From contig NC_052615.1 in NCBI RefSeq assembly GCF_016545825.1, forward strand, positions 21,754,520 to 21,818,519: 64,000 nucleotides of DNA, in the 5' to 3' direction. How positions within the stretch are numbered: the first letter of the stretch is position 1; the number at the start of each line of letters is the position of its first letter. A program made the translations under genes and the position numbers. This document shows, one piece after another, positions 12,660 through 24,664 of this stretch. The stretch is from Eucalyptus grandis. Lineage: Eukaryota; Streptophyta; Magnoliopsida; Myrtales; Myrtaceae. The notes below the pieces were generated by a model. That model made no database searches. It saw nothing but the letters and a program-made list of their open reading frames with translations, and was not told the DNA's origin.

Positions 12660-13939
12660 TATAACTTAAGTTACTTGCAAGCATTATCAGTCTAAACTAG
12701 TCAAAGTGATCACCACACAAAACAAAAGATAAAGTCATCAAATATGCATAAAACCTCTCCCCCTTTTTGTCAAGAACAAAAAGTGGATAACAAATGAAAA
12801 AGTGTTTATTGAAAATGGAGTCAAAATCATGGGTGTTTGGGAAGGCGAACAAACTCGAATTCTTCCATAGAATGCACTGTTTTCTCAGGTCTTTCAAAAT
12901 GCTGCTTCAGTAACTGACAGTTTTCACCGTGCATAGTAGACTCAACTTGAATCTTCAATTGGTCATGCAAAGACACTGAAGTGGCCTTAAAAGCATTCTT
13001 GAGATCCTGCATCTCATATCCTAGAGCATGTTGCTTTTTTCTAACCTTTAATAGAATTTCTAGCAGTCTTGAAAATTTTGCTGTTTGAGCTGTCGCAGAA
13101 CTAGGACCAACTTAGTCAATTCCAGGGATTTTGAGAATAGATGGAACTTCAACAGACTGACCGCCATGACTGTCTTCTGGGCAACGTGAGGCATACATAT
13201 CCTCCCGGTCTACTGTAGAACGACTTACATCACTAGCAAATAAAGGTGGAAAATACCTTTTCTTCCAACAGCTCCCCTGTTTTGTTTCCTTTAGGTGGAG
13301 TAGGTAAGGTTTCTTCTTATTCAACTTCAGCTTCAGAGTGATGAGCATCAGCAGTTCCAATTCCTACCATCTAAGAATCACTAGATAGGGAGAGAGGCAA
13401 AGTTGGCTCGAAAAAGTCTTATTGACCCTGATCTTGTTCTCCTTCTCTCTTCTTCTTCCTCCTCTTCTCTTCTTTCTTCCTTTATCCTCCTTTGTTTCTT
13501 CTCTGTCTCTTCTCTCTCTTTTCCTCCTTCTTCTGGCTCTTCCCTTCAGTAGATGTGTAGTTTGGGTTCAAACTACGAACGGCTCTTAACAGACTTCTAG
13601 GAAAAAGGGGGCAGGAATGAATCGAACTATGAACTGAATTAGGAGGGCAATGTTTCTGGGATAATTTTATCATAGTAGCGCAGCCAAAGCATTGTTAAGC
13701 TTGTAGCATTCCTTTTTGTTGGAACGAAATGGGTCAAAGAAAAGCTACGCAAATAATTGTAGAGGACCTTTAGAATTTAGCATAGATCACATATTCCTAA
13801 ATGTATCCACGATGAAAGGAGTATCACGATTTTCAGATGGAAGCGCAAGTTGAGCCCTAGATTTGTCAGACCTTTATCGGCTAGCATTACCCCCTAAGTT
13901 GGGAAATTTGCATGATGTGTTTTGTATCGATGCTGAGGA
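12660..13939 (-). pseudogene. Copia 3' internal region (minus), env-like or spacer
   Basis: Short minus-strand open stretches occur at 12827-13012, 13112-13360 and 13482-13673. The last ends in a Lys/Arg/Glu-rich tract (KKEEKREKRQRRNKGG). The position, just upstream of the PPT/LTR units on the minus strand, is where SIRE/Maximus elements carry an extra ORF. No recognisable domain confirms it, and stops and frame breaks are frequent. The pyrimidine block CTCCCCCTTTTTGTCA at about 12760 is shared with 5901. The region is cut at 13939 by the solo LTR target duplication. Confidence 0.5.
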
Positions 13940-13944
13940 AGTAT

Positions 13945-14900
13945 TGATGCGGGAGCATCCAACATAGCTCCATGGACCAACTCAGAACCATCGATGCTTA
14001 TCCAAGCCAATAAAGAAGTTGGGCATTATGTGCTTCGATGGATCATTTTGAATGAATAATGTTAATTACTTTGTGGTTTATCAATAGGTATCATTGGGAG
14101 GCAATTTTAGATGTCTTGTATGACCAATTGAAGAAGCTTCAGAAGGATTATTTTCTGGTCAAGGGAAGAGCTCGAATTTTGGGAAGGCTAGAGGTTCACG
14201 GAAAGCCAACGGTTCGAGAATGTGGAAGGCTGAAGATTAAATGGCATTTAGTTCCCATGATAGTAAAGGCTTTTTATTATGGCATTTAGTTCCCGTGATA
14301 GTAAAGGTTTTTTATTATGGCATTTAGTTCCCGTGATAGTAAAGGCTTTTTATTAAGTTCCTAGCCGTTTTTATGCAGTCCAAGAGTCGAACGTTTCAGT
14401 TTCTAGGCTATTAAGGTCTGTTTTTAATATGTATTAAGGTTAAAATCCTCCTATAAAGAGAGGAAAACTATCCAATGTAAGAGATACGAATTTCATGAAT
14501 GAGAATGGTGAGATTTCCTCAACTTGAGTGAACTCCTTTTGAGAGTGGATAACTCCTTTCGGTTTCTTTATCCTTGGAGCGTAGATCACTCCTTGGTGGT
14601 GAGCCAAGAAGCCCTTTATCCTCGGCTGGTGGAATCTTTAGGCCTTGGTGGTGAGCTTCTCCTATCCCGAAGTGCTTTATCCTTGGCTGGTGGAAGCTTT
14701 AGGCCCTGGTGGTGAACTTCGTGAGATCTCGATCCTCATCCTTGGTTGGTGGCGCTGCCTTTATACCTTGGAAGGAGATTGTTTTTATCTGTTCTTATTC
14801 CTTTCCATTTCTTCCCGTATACACTACTCCATACACTTAACCACAAAAATCCCCTCTGAAAAAATCTCTGTTCTTGAATCACTCAACCCATCACGCATCA
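13945..14900 (+). mobile_element. Solo LTR of the main Ty3 family
   Basis: A complete 956-bp LTR starts TGATGCGGGAGC and ends ATCACGCATCA; TGATGCG/CGCATCA is an exact terminal inverted repeat. It is flanked by the perfect 5-bp duplication AGTAT (13940-13944, 14901-14905). No internal sequence remains. The 38-bp unit is present three times (14241, 14279, 14317) and a TATA-like CTATAAAGAG lies at 14451-14460. It is very similar to the solo LTR at 3516-4469. It inserted into the copia remnant; a MITE-like element begins 21 bp past the right target duplication. Confidence 0.95.
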
Positions 14901-14926
14901 AGTATCAACCTGAATGTAGACATATA

Positions 14927-15796
14927 GGGCACGTTTGGTAACGGTTCTGTTAAAAAATTGTTCCAGGTAAAAGAAATAAAAAAAAGTGTTTCTCTTCCGG
15001 GGAACAATTTTTGACCAGAAACACGCATTTGGTAAACTTGTTCCCGGAACAATTCTTTTTTGTTTCTTTTAATTTTTAAATATTTTTATTTTTATTTTCT
15101 TTTTTTCCTTTCTTTTTTATTTTTTATTATTTTCTTCTTTTGGCCGGTCACTGGCCTCTAGCGATCAGCCGACGGGGACCAACAGCCTCGCCCGGATCGG
15201 CGACCGGCCAAAAGAAGAGGTCCGACGACTAGCCGGACGAGGGCTGGTGACCTCACGGAGCGTCGCCGGCCCCAACGAGGCCGAGGCCGAGGCCCGCGTC
15301 GGCAGCGACTGGTCGAGGCTCGCCTAGCCCCGCCGATGGGGCTGGTCGAGGCTCGCCTAGCCCCGCCGATGGGGGTGGGCGAGCCTCACCGGCCACTGGT
15401 GGGGCTGGGCAAGCCTCGGGGTTGGGCGTCGCGAGGCTTGCCCAGCCCTTGCCTAGCCCCAGCGAGGCTCGGCCTCACCCGATCTAGCCCCAGTGAGGCA
15501 AGCCTCGGGACGGCGGCGGACGGCAGTGACGGGCGGCGAGCGATGGCGGGCGATGGTGGACGGCGTACACGAGATGGCCGAAGGGAAGAAGGAGGGTTCT
15601 TGATTTTGATTCTTAAATTCGTTCCCGGAACAAGAATCAACTTTGTTTTTGTTCTTGATTCTATTCCCAATCTGTTCTCAGGGACAAATTTGTTCCCGGG
15701 AACAAAAATTGTACTAAACGCGATTCTAGGCCCAAACTGATTCCGGGAATAAAGAATCAGAATTTTGCCCTGTTTGGATGGTTACCAAACAGGGCC
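14927..15796. mobile_element. MITE-like element with GC-rich core
   Basis: The left end GGGCACGTTTGGTAAC and the inverted right end GGCCCTGTTTGGTAAC form imperfect terminal inverted repeats. Next to them lie further inverted blocks rich in GTTCCCGGAAC and GGGAACAA. The core (about 15140-15590) is very GC-rich, carries TTTGGCCGGTCA and GACCGGCCAAAA as an inverted pair, and has a 33-bp tandem duplication (GGTCGAGGCTCGCC at 15311 and 15344). No transposase is encoded. The termini resemble PIF/Harbinger-type MITEs, but the flanking triplets (ATA and TTA) do not make a clean target duplication. Confidence 0.6.
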
Positions 15797-15798
15797 TT

Positions 15799-16003
15799 AG
15801 CCTTCCAAAATTCGTGCTCCTTCCTTGACCAGTAAATAATCCTCTTGAAACTTAAACCATTGGTCATATAAGACGTCTAAAATGTCCTCCCGTTTATAGT
15901 TATCGATAAGTAATTAACACTAATGCCCAATTTCTTTCTTGGCATGGATAAACATCGATGGTTTTGAGTTGGTCGATGGAGCTACGTTGGATGCTCTTGT
16001 ATA
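15799..16003 (-). mobile_element. Ty3 LTR fragment (minus)
   Basis: The stretch reads as the first ~200 bp of the main Ty3 LTR inverted. It ends with GAGCTACGTTGGATGCTC near 15995, and carries the ATCGATGG and TAATTAAC blocks of the LTR start. It abuts the MITE-like element on its left, where the rest of the LTR is missing. Confidence 0.8.
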
Positions 16004-16079
16004 AGTAAGTACTTACGCTATGATCCAATTATTAATAAACCTGTTTTCTTTGTGGATATGAAGTTTGACAATGCCAAAC

Positions 16080-17610
16080 AATAAAAAGAAACATAAAAAA
16101 TCCATTGCTAAATAGAGAAGCATTGAATTCATTAGAAATATGAAAAAATTTATGAGTTAAGTGCTTTGAACCCGAATGTCCATAGAAGCTATATGGTGCG
16201 CAAAGAAGGAAAAGGTCATTCCAGATTAGGTCTTGCTAGGTGTAGCATACTTGTACAATTATATTTGACAATAAAAGGGTAACAAGTGTGTTGTTGTTGA
16301 AGCACTTTTTCAATACTATCGAAGCAATGCTTGAAATCAAGAGTCCTCATTTTCATTTGTTAGTGAAGGAGCTAATAGAGGTTATTGCAAGAGAGCTAAG
16401 CTGAGGGTGATGAAAATACTGATAAGTGGATAAAAGGAATAATATGCACATATATGGGATTATGCTTGCGAATCCATGCTTCAAAACCCTTCCAAACCGA
16501 TCTAGTAGGGTATATATAGAGGTTGGTGAGAGGCCACTGCCTGATCATGGCCTAGATTTGATAGATTTTATATCTATTTTGATGTATGGAAAGAGGGTTC
16601 TTTGGTTGGTTATTAACGAATTATAGATTTAGATGGATGCTTTCTAAAGAGTTCATTTGAAGGGGAGTTATTAGCTGCTATGGGAGAGATGCTAAGAATT
16701 AAATGTTTCTAATAGCTCGGGCCATAGTGAAGATAGAGGACAAGAATATTTAGTCTTAGTTCCTAAAAAATTTAAGTGTTGATCTTGAGATAATTGATTT
16801 GGGAGGATGGGCATTAATGAGCAACTAATAGAACATTATACCAGTGTAAATTAATTCACCTTTAATATTAATTACATACATATTGTTTTTTCTAACTTGT
16901 ATTTGTTCGTTTGAATTTTTCTAAATACTTTTTTTTTTTTGCATTGGCTAAGTTAATGCCATATGCTAAGCATAAAATGAGCGTGAGGCACATTGACGCA
17001 AACTGGGCAAAGAACTTTAAAGGGGATAAGCTGTGGAAGCAATGCTGATAAATAATAAAGAGTACCAACATTGATGATTTCAGATTAACCAAACAAGGTT
17101 AGTTACAGTTGACAAATGAAGGTTTTCATGCACTATTCCAACTATCAATATGCTTAATGATATTTGAGTTATAGTCATGACTAGACTGCATCGACAAAAA
17201 GATGAGGTAACAAAGTGGACTAGAAAATGTGGTCCCACCATTGTGAAGAGATTATATGCTAACGTTACTGCTAGTAGGTTCCTACCATTTTGAATGGAGA
17301 TAATGGATATGGAATCATTGAAAATTATGCTAAATATGTTGTCAACTTAGATACAAGAAAATGTTCAAAATGAGGCTGGTAATTAAATGGAATTCCCTAT
17401 GCCTATGTCTTTTGTGCTATTCAGATGATGCGGCAAAACCAAGAGAAGGACTAAGCTCTCTACCTTTGTAACTAAAGCAGCAAATATGAAAGCCGAAAAT
17501 GAGACGAATAATGTAAGAGGAAAAGGCATCAAGTCAGAGGATAAGTAGGACTTGGGTAAAGATGAAATGCTCCATCGCCATAAGGAATGACACAATAAGA
17601 AATGTTGTGA
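16080..17610 (+). pseudogene. MULE (MuDR-type) transposase relic
   Basis: Conceptual translation gives scattered pieces typical of plant MuDR transposases. FNPNVHRSYMVRKEGKGHSR is at about 16170, IARAIVKIEDKNIWS near 16712-16760 (the AIV-E-E-TW pattern of the catalytic domain), and HKMSVRHIDANWAKNFKGDKLWK at about 16970-17040 (the RHI-N-KK-KG-L pattern that follows the DDE core). A degenerate zinc-knuckle-like stretch lies near 17570-17610. Stops and frame breaks occur throughout, so it cannot be functional. No terminal inverted repeats were found. Confidence 0.65.
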
Positions 17611-18464
17611 GCTAAAAGCAACATCAACAAAAATAAATTGCTATAAAAGCTAATTTAAGGCTAGGAATAAGGCCTATTGAACAACTTGTTGTTGGGTTAC
17701 TAAAGGGAGGATAGAAGGCCTTACTGAAAGGTGAGTGTGATCTTTGCTGCAGTAACTTTTCATTTCATATTTGATAGAGTTTGGTGGTTGATCATGCACT
17801 GGCATTTTCTTATCCTTTTCCTCTTTCATGCACCTATAATTAACTTAGAAAGTTTTCTTCATTTGTTTCCACCATGAAAATGAGTTAGATGTCGAATTAT
17901 TTGTGCTAGTTGGCCATAGTTTTGATATAGTGCAATCTTGTTGCAAGGCCTACTGAAGGGCCAAAAAAAGGCCATATCATAGGCCCAAGTGCAAGGACGA
18001 GAATTAGTAGTAGAGGGCAAGATAGCAATCACATCATTTGAGTTGATTGTTTAGAAACAAGGAAAAAATATCTAGTAAGTTTTACATCACTATGTTTGTC
18101 TTTTATGGGCTATTTTTTTTTTTTTTATGTGTTTCTCAAGTGAGACAACGACTAACTGGACAAGTTGCTCCCCCGCAAGTTGCATTACATCGAACAAGAT
18201 GAGCTCTTAAAAAAAGATTAAGGCAATATGGTTATGTGATATACACATATGAATGTACTAGAATAACTATTTTAAATGTAAGATTTGTTGGGCTCATGTA
18301 TTTAATTTGTGGTACTTCAATTTATTTCATTGATACCATGGTTATGGTCTTATAGCCTAGGAGAACTTCGAAGGTGTTTATCTCTCAAGGATGGCTAACT
18401 CAAGAGTTAAGGGTGTAATTAAAGAAGAGAGCTCCAAAGAAGAGGATAGTGGGTATAGCTCGAA
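17611..18464. other. No gene recognised
   Basis: This stretch between the MULE relic and the next LTR has no coding signal. A T-run lies at about 18113-18126. It may be the 3' remainder of the MULE. Confidence 0.5.
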
Positions 18465-19183
18465 AAATTTGGGAGCATTCAACGTAACTACATCAATGCT
18501 TATCCAAGCCAATAAAGAAGTTGGACATTATGTTTTTCGAGGGATCATTTTGATTGAATAATGTTAATTACTTCTTGGTACTTTGTGCTATATTGATAAC
18601 TATCCATGGGAGCCATTCTGGACAAGGGAGGAGCACGAATTTTGGGAAGGCTAAAGCTTCACGATTGTGGTTTAAGAATATGGAAAGCCAAAGCTTCATC
18701 AATACGGAATGCTAAAGGTTCAAGATAGCGGAAGGCCAAAGATTAAAGGCATTTAGTTCCCGTGTTAATAAAGGCTTTTATTAAGTTCCTAGGTGTCTTT
18801 ATTTTTGTGTAGCTCAAGAGTCAAATGTTTAAGTTCCTAGGTCATTAAAGTGTGTTTTTAAAATTTCCTAAGGCTAAAATCCTCCTAAATGAAAATGGTG
18901 AGATTTCCTCTACTTGAGTGAACTCCTTTGGAGAGTGGATAACTCCTTTTGGTGTCTTTATCCTTGGAGCGTAGATCGCTCCTTGGTGGTGAGCCAAGAA
19001 ACCCCTTATCCTTGGTTGATGGAATATTTAGGCCTTGGTGGTGAGCTTCTCCTATCCCAAAGTCCTTTATCCTTGGTGGTGAACTTCCTTTTCATTTCTT
19101 CCTCGTATACATTAATACACTTAACCACAAAAATCCCCTCTGAAAAATTTCCGTTCTTGAATCACTCACCCCATCACGCATCA
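18465..19183 (+). mobile_element. Element D, 5' LTR (internally deleted)
   Basis: Similar to the main Ty3 LTR from its start (here ATTTGGGAGCATTC) to its end (CCATCACGCATCA), but only 719 bp because of internal deletions. It is followed at once by a primer-binding site, so it is a 5' LTR. The element is tiny: 5' LTR, gag fragment, start of a 3' LTR. Confidence 0.85.
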
Positions 19184-19189
19184 ACAGAT

Positions 19190-19201
19190 TGGTATCAGAG
19201 C
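19190..19201 (+). other. Primer-binding site, element D
   Basis: TGGTATCAGAGC begins 6 bp after the LTR end. It is the standard complement to the 3' end of plant initiator methionine tRNA. Confidence 0.9.
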
Positions 19202-19257
19202 TCAAGGTTCAACTCATTTGAGTGATTCCTTTCTTTCTTCTATTACAAATTCCTTAT

Positions 19258-19836
19258 CGATGATCAAGTTCCAAGAGGCTTGACTCTGGAGCAAGCACAC
19301 AACAATAGGCGAGATCATGCAATCCAAAATCTTCAGCAACAAATGGAGTGTGTCCTCAATCTTCTAGAGATTCCAGCGAGACAACGACAGCCAGCGAGAC
19401 AAGGACAGCCAGCAAGACATTCCCAATGAACGTTATCAGCGTGACGAATTTGAATCTCGTCAAAATTTTGATGGCGATTCCGAGTCCACTGGAGACAGCG
19501 GAACAATTATGAACTCTAGTGATTCTGAATCTCTAATTTCTAAGACGAAGATGAAGAGGGAGGCATGAGGAAGATGAAAGAGACATTAAAGTGGAGGTCC
19601 CTGAGTTTGACAGTGCTTCCTCAAGCAAGGGTGAGAGTTCGTTGACAAAAGACAAAGGCAAAGGAAAAATTGCAGAGCCTTCCAAAGAAGTCCAAAAGAA
19701 GTTTGAATGCAATGCAAGGAAATGCTTTTAGTGCCATGTTTTAGGACATTTACAAGCAAATTATGCAAATTGGAGAGTTATGACTTTTCAAGAAATTGAG
19801 GAGTTCAACTCGACACTTGAAGAGGCTGAGGGCAAT
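19258..19836 (+). pseudogene. Element D gag fragment
   Basis: Reads as the N terminus of the family gag (DQVPRGLTLEQAH, then RDHAIQNLQQQMECVLNLLE) with a mutated start codon (ATCGATGATC where relatives have ATGGATCATC). It then jumps to the region around the zinc knuckle near 19690-19790 after a frame break at about 19425. The capsid core is missing. The fragment runs directly into a 3' LTR at 19837, so all of pol is lost. Confidence 0.8.
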
Positions 19837-19971
19837 TCATGTGGGAGCATCCAACATAGCTCCATTGACCAACTCAGAACCATCAATGCTTATCAAGGCC
19901 AATACAGAAATTGCTTATTATGTGCTTTGATGGATCATTTTGAATGAATAATGTTAATTACATCTCGGTAC
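19837..19971 (+). mobile_element. Element D, 3' LTR start, cut by copia LTR
   Basis: The first 135 bp of the main Ty3 LTR (TCATGTGGGAGCATCC..., then AATGTTAATTACATCTCGGTAC) are present. The sequence is interrupted at 19972 by a minus-strand copia LTR and the rest is not found in line. Confidence 0.8.
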
Positions 19972-20840
19972 TGAAATAGCTAGTACGAGTACCTAGAGGG
20001 GGGGTGAATAGGTGAATTTGAGAATTTGCAACAGTTAAAAATTCAATCGCAAGACTGAGTAAGGAAAAGAGAGAATTGAACACTCGGTTTATAGTGGTTT
20101 GGCTTGATTCAAGCCTACGTCCACTCTTCTGCACTGACAGCCGATTGGCTGGATTCCACTATGATCAAAGAGTTGTTACAGTGTTGATCTTCCTTGATTT
20201 CTCGGTGTAGATGATCTACCACACTCACTCAAGGAGTCACCAAGTATAAACACTCTCTGTATACAATTTCGCTCAGTCTCAACTAACAATCAAGGATCTT
20301 CAGACTCTGGAATTTTTCTATCGATCACACACTTAAGACAACTAGAACGTCTTCCTTTTATACTCCTTCATGCCATCATAGCCGTTGGCACTTACCAAAG
20401 GAATTCCTCCAATCTACCCGTTGGACGGAATCAATCAAGAAGATCATCCGAGCTATTTAAGGAATCTGATGATAGCCCATCAATCCTGTTCGCCCATACA
20501 ATCAGGATCTCGGTTTCCAAGAATAGAATAATCCAAGATTATTTCGTCGACCATCGGATCTTCAATCGATCTTAGATAAGAATTAAAGAATCCGAAATGA
20601 TTATCCAACCAAAGAATCTATTCCAGAGGATAGGATCAAATCCTCAACCATAAACCTCGGCTTTGGATTTCCTTCAACACTGGATTAGAAAGACTGTTAG
20701 TGAGAATGATTTTGAGTCTTGAGTCTTGAGATTACAAAGTCTTGAGACTATAAAGTCTTGAGACTTTAACTATCGATATCCAGACTTAGACTGATAGAAA
20801 TGTTTTGTCAGCTTCAAAATATTCTGGAAAGATTATCATT
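19972..20840 (-). mobile_element. Copia LTR, SIRE-like (minus), truncated
   Basis: The left end TGAAATAGCTAGTACGAGTA, then AGGGGGGGTGAATAGGTG, parallels the LTR end at 9380. The right part carries TCTTGAGACT-rich sequence and TGTTTTGTCAGCTTCAAAATA near 20800-20820, parallel to 11390-11410. The expected CTCCAACA terminus is not visible, so the right end is approximate. A small triplication of AAGTCTTGAGACT lies at about 20733-20767. Confidence 0.7.
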
Positions 20841-21189
20841 CTAGTGTATTGATAAAAAGTTGGGCTATCGAAAATAACAAAAAAAAAAAGGTGAACCGAA
20901 CATTTGCGAAGGGTTTTTATTATTTTTTTAAAAAATAAAATAAAATCTGATGAAACTCCGTCGTCAATCAACGGCGGTTGGGGTGCGGGGAAGATAATTG
21001 GTTTAAAAAAAAAAAAAAAATAGGTCCCCACTTGTTTTGGGCTTTCAACATTTTAAAGGCTAGCATTTAGCCAAGGACACCTTCTAATGCTGAACCAAAC
21101 ACCTAAATATTTTTCCCAATGGCCTTTCAAGACTGGAAAGCCCCTTGGAAATGTTGAACCAAACAAGGCCTGTATGGGCAGAACCTTCC
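20841..21189. other. Unclassified spacer, possible MITE remnant
   Basis: Contains A-runs (20879-20888, 21006-21020) and GC-rich CGTCGTCAATCAACGGCGG. The phrase TGAACCAAACA occurs twice (about 21092 and 21153), which is typical of MITE ends, but no paired termini could be established. Confidence 0.35.
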
Positions 21190-23755
21190 TTGGATAGCAA
21201 CTTAACGAAAGCTCTCCAATGGCTATATGCTTTATAGAACAAAGAAGAATCTAAAGGTAAGAATATGGTGTGCTATGAATACAAGAAACTAAGGCATATA
21301 AAAACCAAAATGTCCATCAATCAAGAAAAAGAACAGGAAAACTCGAAAACAAGAAAAAGATGCTGAAAGCTGAAATATGGAGTGACACCGACTGTGAGTC
21401 AAGTGATGAAGAAGAAGCAAATCATGGCTAACTTAGAACTAAAAGAAGATGAGTTAAAATATTATGAACTATCTTATGATGAATTCCAAGATTTTTCAAA
21501 AGAAACCTTTGAGTACTAGAAGGCTTCAAAAAGAATTTCTACTTTAAAAAATGAAGTTCATGATCTTATTGCCAAAAACCTAATTGGCAAGACTCATTAA
21601 CATTCTCAAGAAAGAGCTCGATCTTCAAGTAAATTAGGTAAAACTCCTGCAGGTTGAAACTAACAATGTCAAGAATGAAATTTCAAAAGTCAACACCAGA
21701 TTTTCTCTTGGTTCAAAAATTTTACAACACATTCTCTCCATTCAAATTGTTGTCTACAACAAGAGTTAATTAGGACAAGAGGGAGTTGAAAATAAGATGA
21801 ATCCTTTTCCAAAGACAAAAGATAGATTAAAACACAAACCTCCTCTGGAGATTAAGACGTAGATCTCCTGTGCACTATTACAAGTCTCACTTTGATAATT
21901 ATTTCACTAGAGCGATTGGCAAGTAATTTTCTTAGTGCTCAAACTGTGAAGGACATGGTCATTTCAAAATGGGCTATCTAAAATAGCAAAGGAAATTCAG
22001 GAAAATTAGCTAGTCTCATAACCTTGAATTAAGACCTAACCACAACGACCCAAGCTTATGTTGGTACCAAAGAAAAGATGAGAATCTCTTTGATTTCAAG
22101 CAATATTGAAGAAAAAGACGTGGTACTTGGATAGCGGGTGATCTAGACACATGATTGGAGTAAGTTTGTAACGCTTACGAGCATAGATGGAGGCACAGTC
22201 ATGTTTGGAGAAAAAGACAAAGGAAGAATCATTAGGCAAGGAAAGATCACGTTTGGAATTTACTTATTGAAGATGTCTCACACGTCCAAGGCCTTAAGTA
22301 TTAGCTAACTCTTTTACAAAGGATACAAAATAAAATTCGAAAAAGGTAAGTGCACTAGCATTCATTTAGAAAAGGTATATAATATCTACTTACTTGATAT
22401 CAACTTCAAGAGATCATACTGTTTAATGTCCGTCAAGGAAGAATGTGATATATGGCACAAGAAATTAGGTTATATCAACACAAAGCATATGCAAAAGATA
22501 TCCTTTAAAGATCTAGTTCATGGTTAACCAAAAATCAACTACAACAAATGCGACTTCTGTAATGCATGCATATTGGGAAAACAGGTAAGAAATTCCTTCA
22601 AATCTACAAAAGCTATTGCAACTAACAAATCTCTATAGCTATTACACATTGATGACCTATTTGGACTAACTCGAATAACTAGTCTAGGAGGAAGAAAATA
22701 TTACCTTATAGTAGGTGATGATTCTCAAGATTCACAAGGATAATGTTCTTACCAAATAAAAATGTGGCATTTTGCTCTTTTGATTAATTTTCTTGGCAAG
22801 ATCAAAATGAGAAGGGATACAACATCACCACCATCAGAACTAATCATGAAGGAAAATTTGATAATCAAAGTTTTGTTGAGTATTGTGATAAAAATAAGGT
22901 AAAACACAACTTCTCAATTGCTTATACTCCTCAACAAAATGGGGTGGCAGAAAGAAGAAATTGATCACTACAAGAAATGGCTAGAACCATGATGATCAAA
23001 AGTGGTGTAACTACTTATTTCAAGGCTAAAGCTGTTGGCACTACATGCTACACACTCTTATAAAGTATTGTTGAGACCGATGGTAGAAATCTTTAGAGGA
23101 AGAAAGCCTACTCTATATTTCATCAATCTATTTGGATGCAAATGTTTCATTCTCAATAACACAAACAATAACTTTGGATAGTTTGATCCACTAGCTAATT
23201 AAAGTATTTTTCTTGGTGACTGAGCCTAAGGAATGTGAAGCTGAAGGATGATAAAAAAAGAAGCGCAAACTAATGACTACAAAGACATCATACATACATC
23301 CACACCAATCGCTAAAAAACAAACAACAGCAACCGCAACCATTACTGACTTTTTAAATTAAGGACCATCTTCCAAGGATTGGAGATTCAAGTCTGAGCAT
23401 CATACATGACAGATTATAGAAAACTAAAATGTCTCTAAAAGTGTGTTAAATTCATTGGGTCTTCATATCCCAATTTGAGCCTAAGGAAGTGGAAAATGCT
23501 CACATGTTAAAGTCAATGATGTATGGGAACTAATTACGAGACCCGAGGATCAAACAATAATAGGAACTAAATGGGTATTTCGAAAAAAAATTGATGAAGT
23601 GAGTAATGTTGTATGCAGCAAGGCAAGACTAGTTCCAAAGGATACCTACAAAAAGAAGGTATTGATTTTTGACGAAACTTATGCTCATGCTATTAGATTA
23701 GAAGCTATACGTCTATTATCAACTTGTGCTTGCTTTTATAATTTTATACTATACC
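21190..23755 (+). pseudogene. Copia gag-pol relic, SIRE-like
   Basis: Heavily decayed plus-strand copia. Seen in order: acidic gag tail (DTDCESSDEEEANHG) near 21390-21420, a zinc-knuckle remnant (CSNCEGHGHFK) near 21940-21970, protease WYLDSG with an in-frame stop just after it at 22119-22160, integrase zinc-binding remnant (CDFCNACILGKQ) near 22550-22585, integrase core pieces (LLHIDDLFG; TPQQNGVAERR near 22930-22955) and the start of RT (GTKWVFRKKIDE near 23560-23600). Stops and frame breaks are everywhere. It is cut at 23755 by the LTR of the composite element. Confidence 0.8.
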
Positions 23756-24605
23756 TAATGCTAGAGCATCCAACGTAGCTCTATCGACCAACTAAAAACC
23801 ATCGATGCTTATCAAAGCCAGGAAAGAAATTAGGCATATGTGCTTCGAAAAATCATTTCAAATGAATAATGTTTATTACATATTGGTACTTTATGGTAGA
23901 TCGATAACTATCAATGCGAGGCCATTTTAGACGTCTTACACGGCTAATTGATGGAGTCTCAAGAGGATTATTTTCTGGTCAAGGGAGGAGTACAGAAGTC
24001 TAAATGTTCAAGAATGCAGTTCAAGAATATGGAAGGCAAAAGGTTCAAGAATGCAGAAGACCAAAGTATAAAAAATGCAAGTTCCCATACTAGTAAACCA
24101 TGATGATCAAGAGGATTTTTTTTTTTTTTTAATGTTTCCTAAGTCTAAAATCCTGCTATAAATAGGGGAAAACTATTGAATGTATGGGACATACGAATTT
24201 GATGAATGAAAATTATGAGAATTACTCTACTTGAGTGAAATCCTTTGGAGAGTGGATATCTTTCAGTCTCTTTATCCTTGGAGCGTAGAGCACTCCTTGG
24301 TTGTGAGGTAAGAAGCCATTTATCCTTGCTAGTGGAATCTTTAGGCTTTGGTGGTGAGCTTCTCCTATCTTGAAGTCCTTTACCCTTGGCTAGTGGAAGC
24401 TTTAAGCCTTGGTGGTGAACTTTGTAGATCTCAGTCCTCTTCTTCGGTTGGTGGTGTAGCCTTTATACCTTGGGAGTAGATTGTCCTATCTTTTCTTCTT
24501 CACCTTTGGTTCTTCCCCGTATACACTACCCCCATACACTTAACTAATAAAATCCCAAAAGAAAAAAAAATTATGTTCTGGAATCACTCACACCATAATG
24601 CATCA
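23756..24605 (+). mobile_element. Composite Ty3 element, 5' LTR
   Basis: An 850-bp LTR of the main family starts TAATGCTAGAGC and ends ATAATGCATCA, followed by a primer-binding site. It is clearly diverged from the 3' LTR at 30538, so the insertion is old or the two LTRs come from different elements. A TATA-like GCTATAAATAGGGG lies at about 24155-24168. Confidence 0.9.
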
Positions 24606-24611
24606 AAAGAT

Positions 24612-24623
24612 TGGTATCAGAGC
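24612..24623 (+). other. Primer-binding site, composite element
   Basis: TGGTATCAGAGC begins 7 bp after the LTR end, complementary to the 3' end of initiator methionine tRNA. Confidence 0.92.
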
Positions 24624-24664
24624 TCAAGCTTCAACTCATTTGAGTGATTCCTTTCTTTCTTCTA

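Noticed and set aside
15336..15740. Open frame of 134 codons in the GC-rich core
   Set aside because: Pro/Arg/Ala-rich on both strands because of base composition, inside a MITE-like element, with no domain or supporting context.
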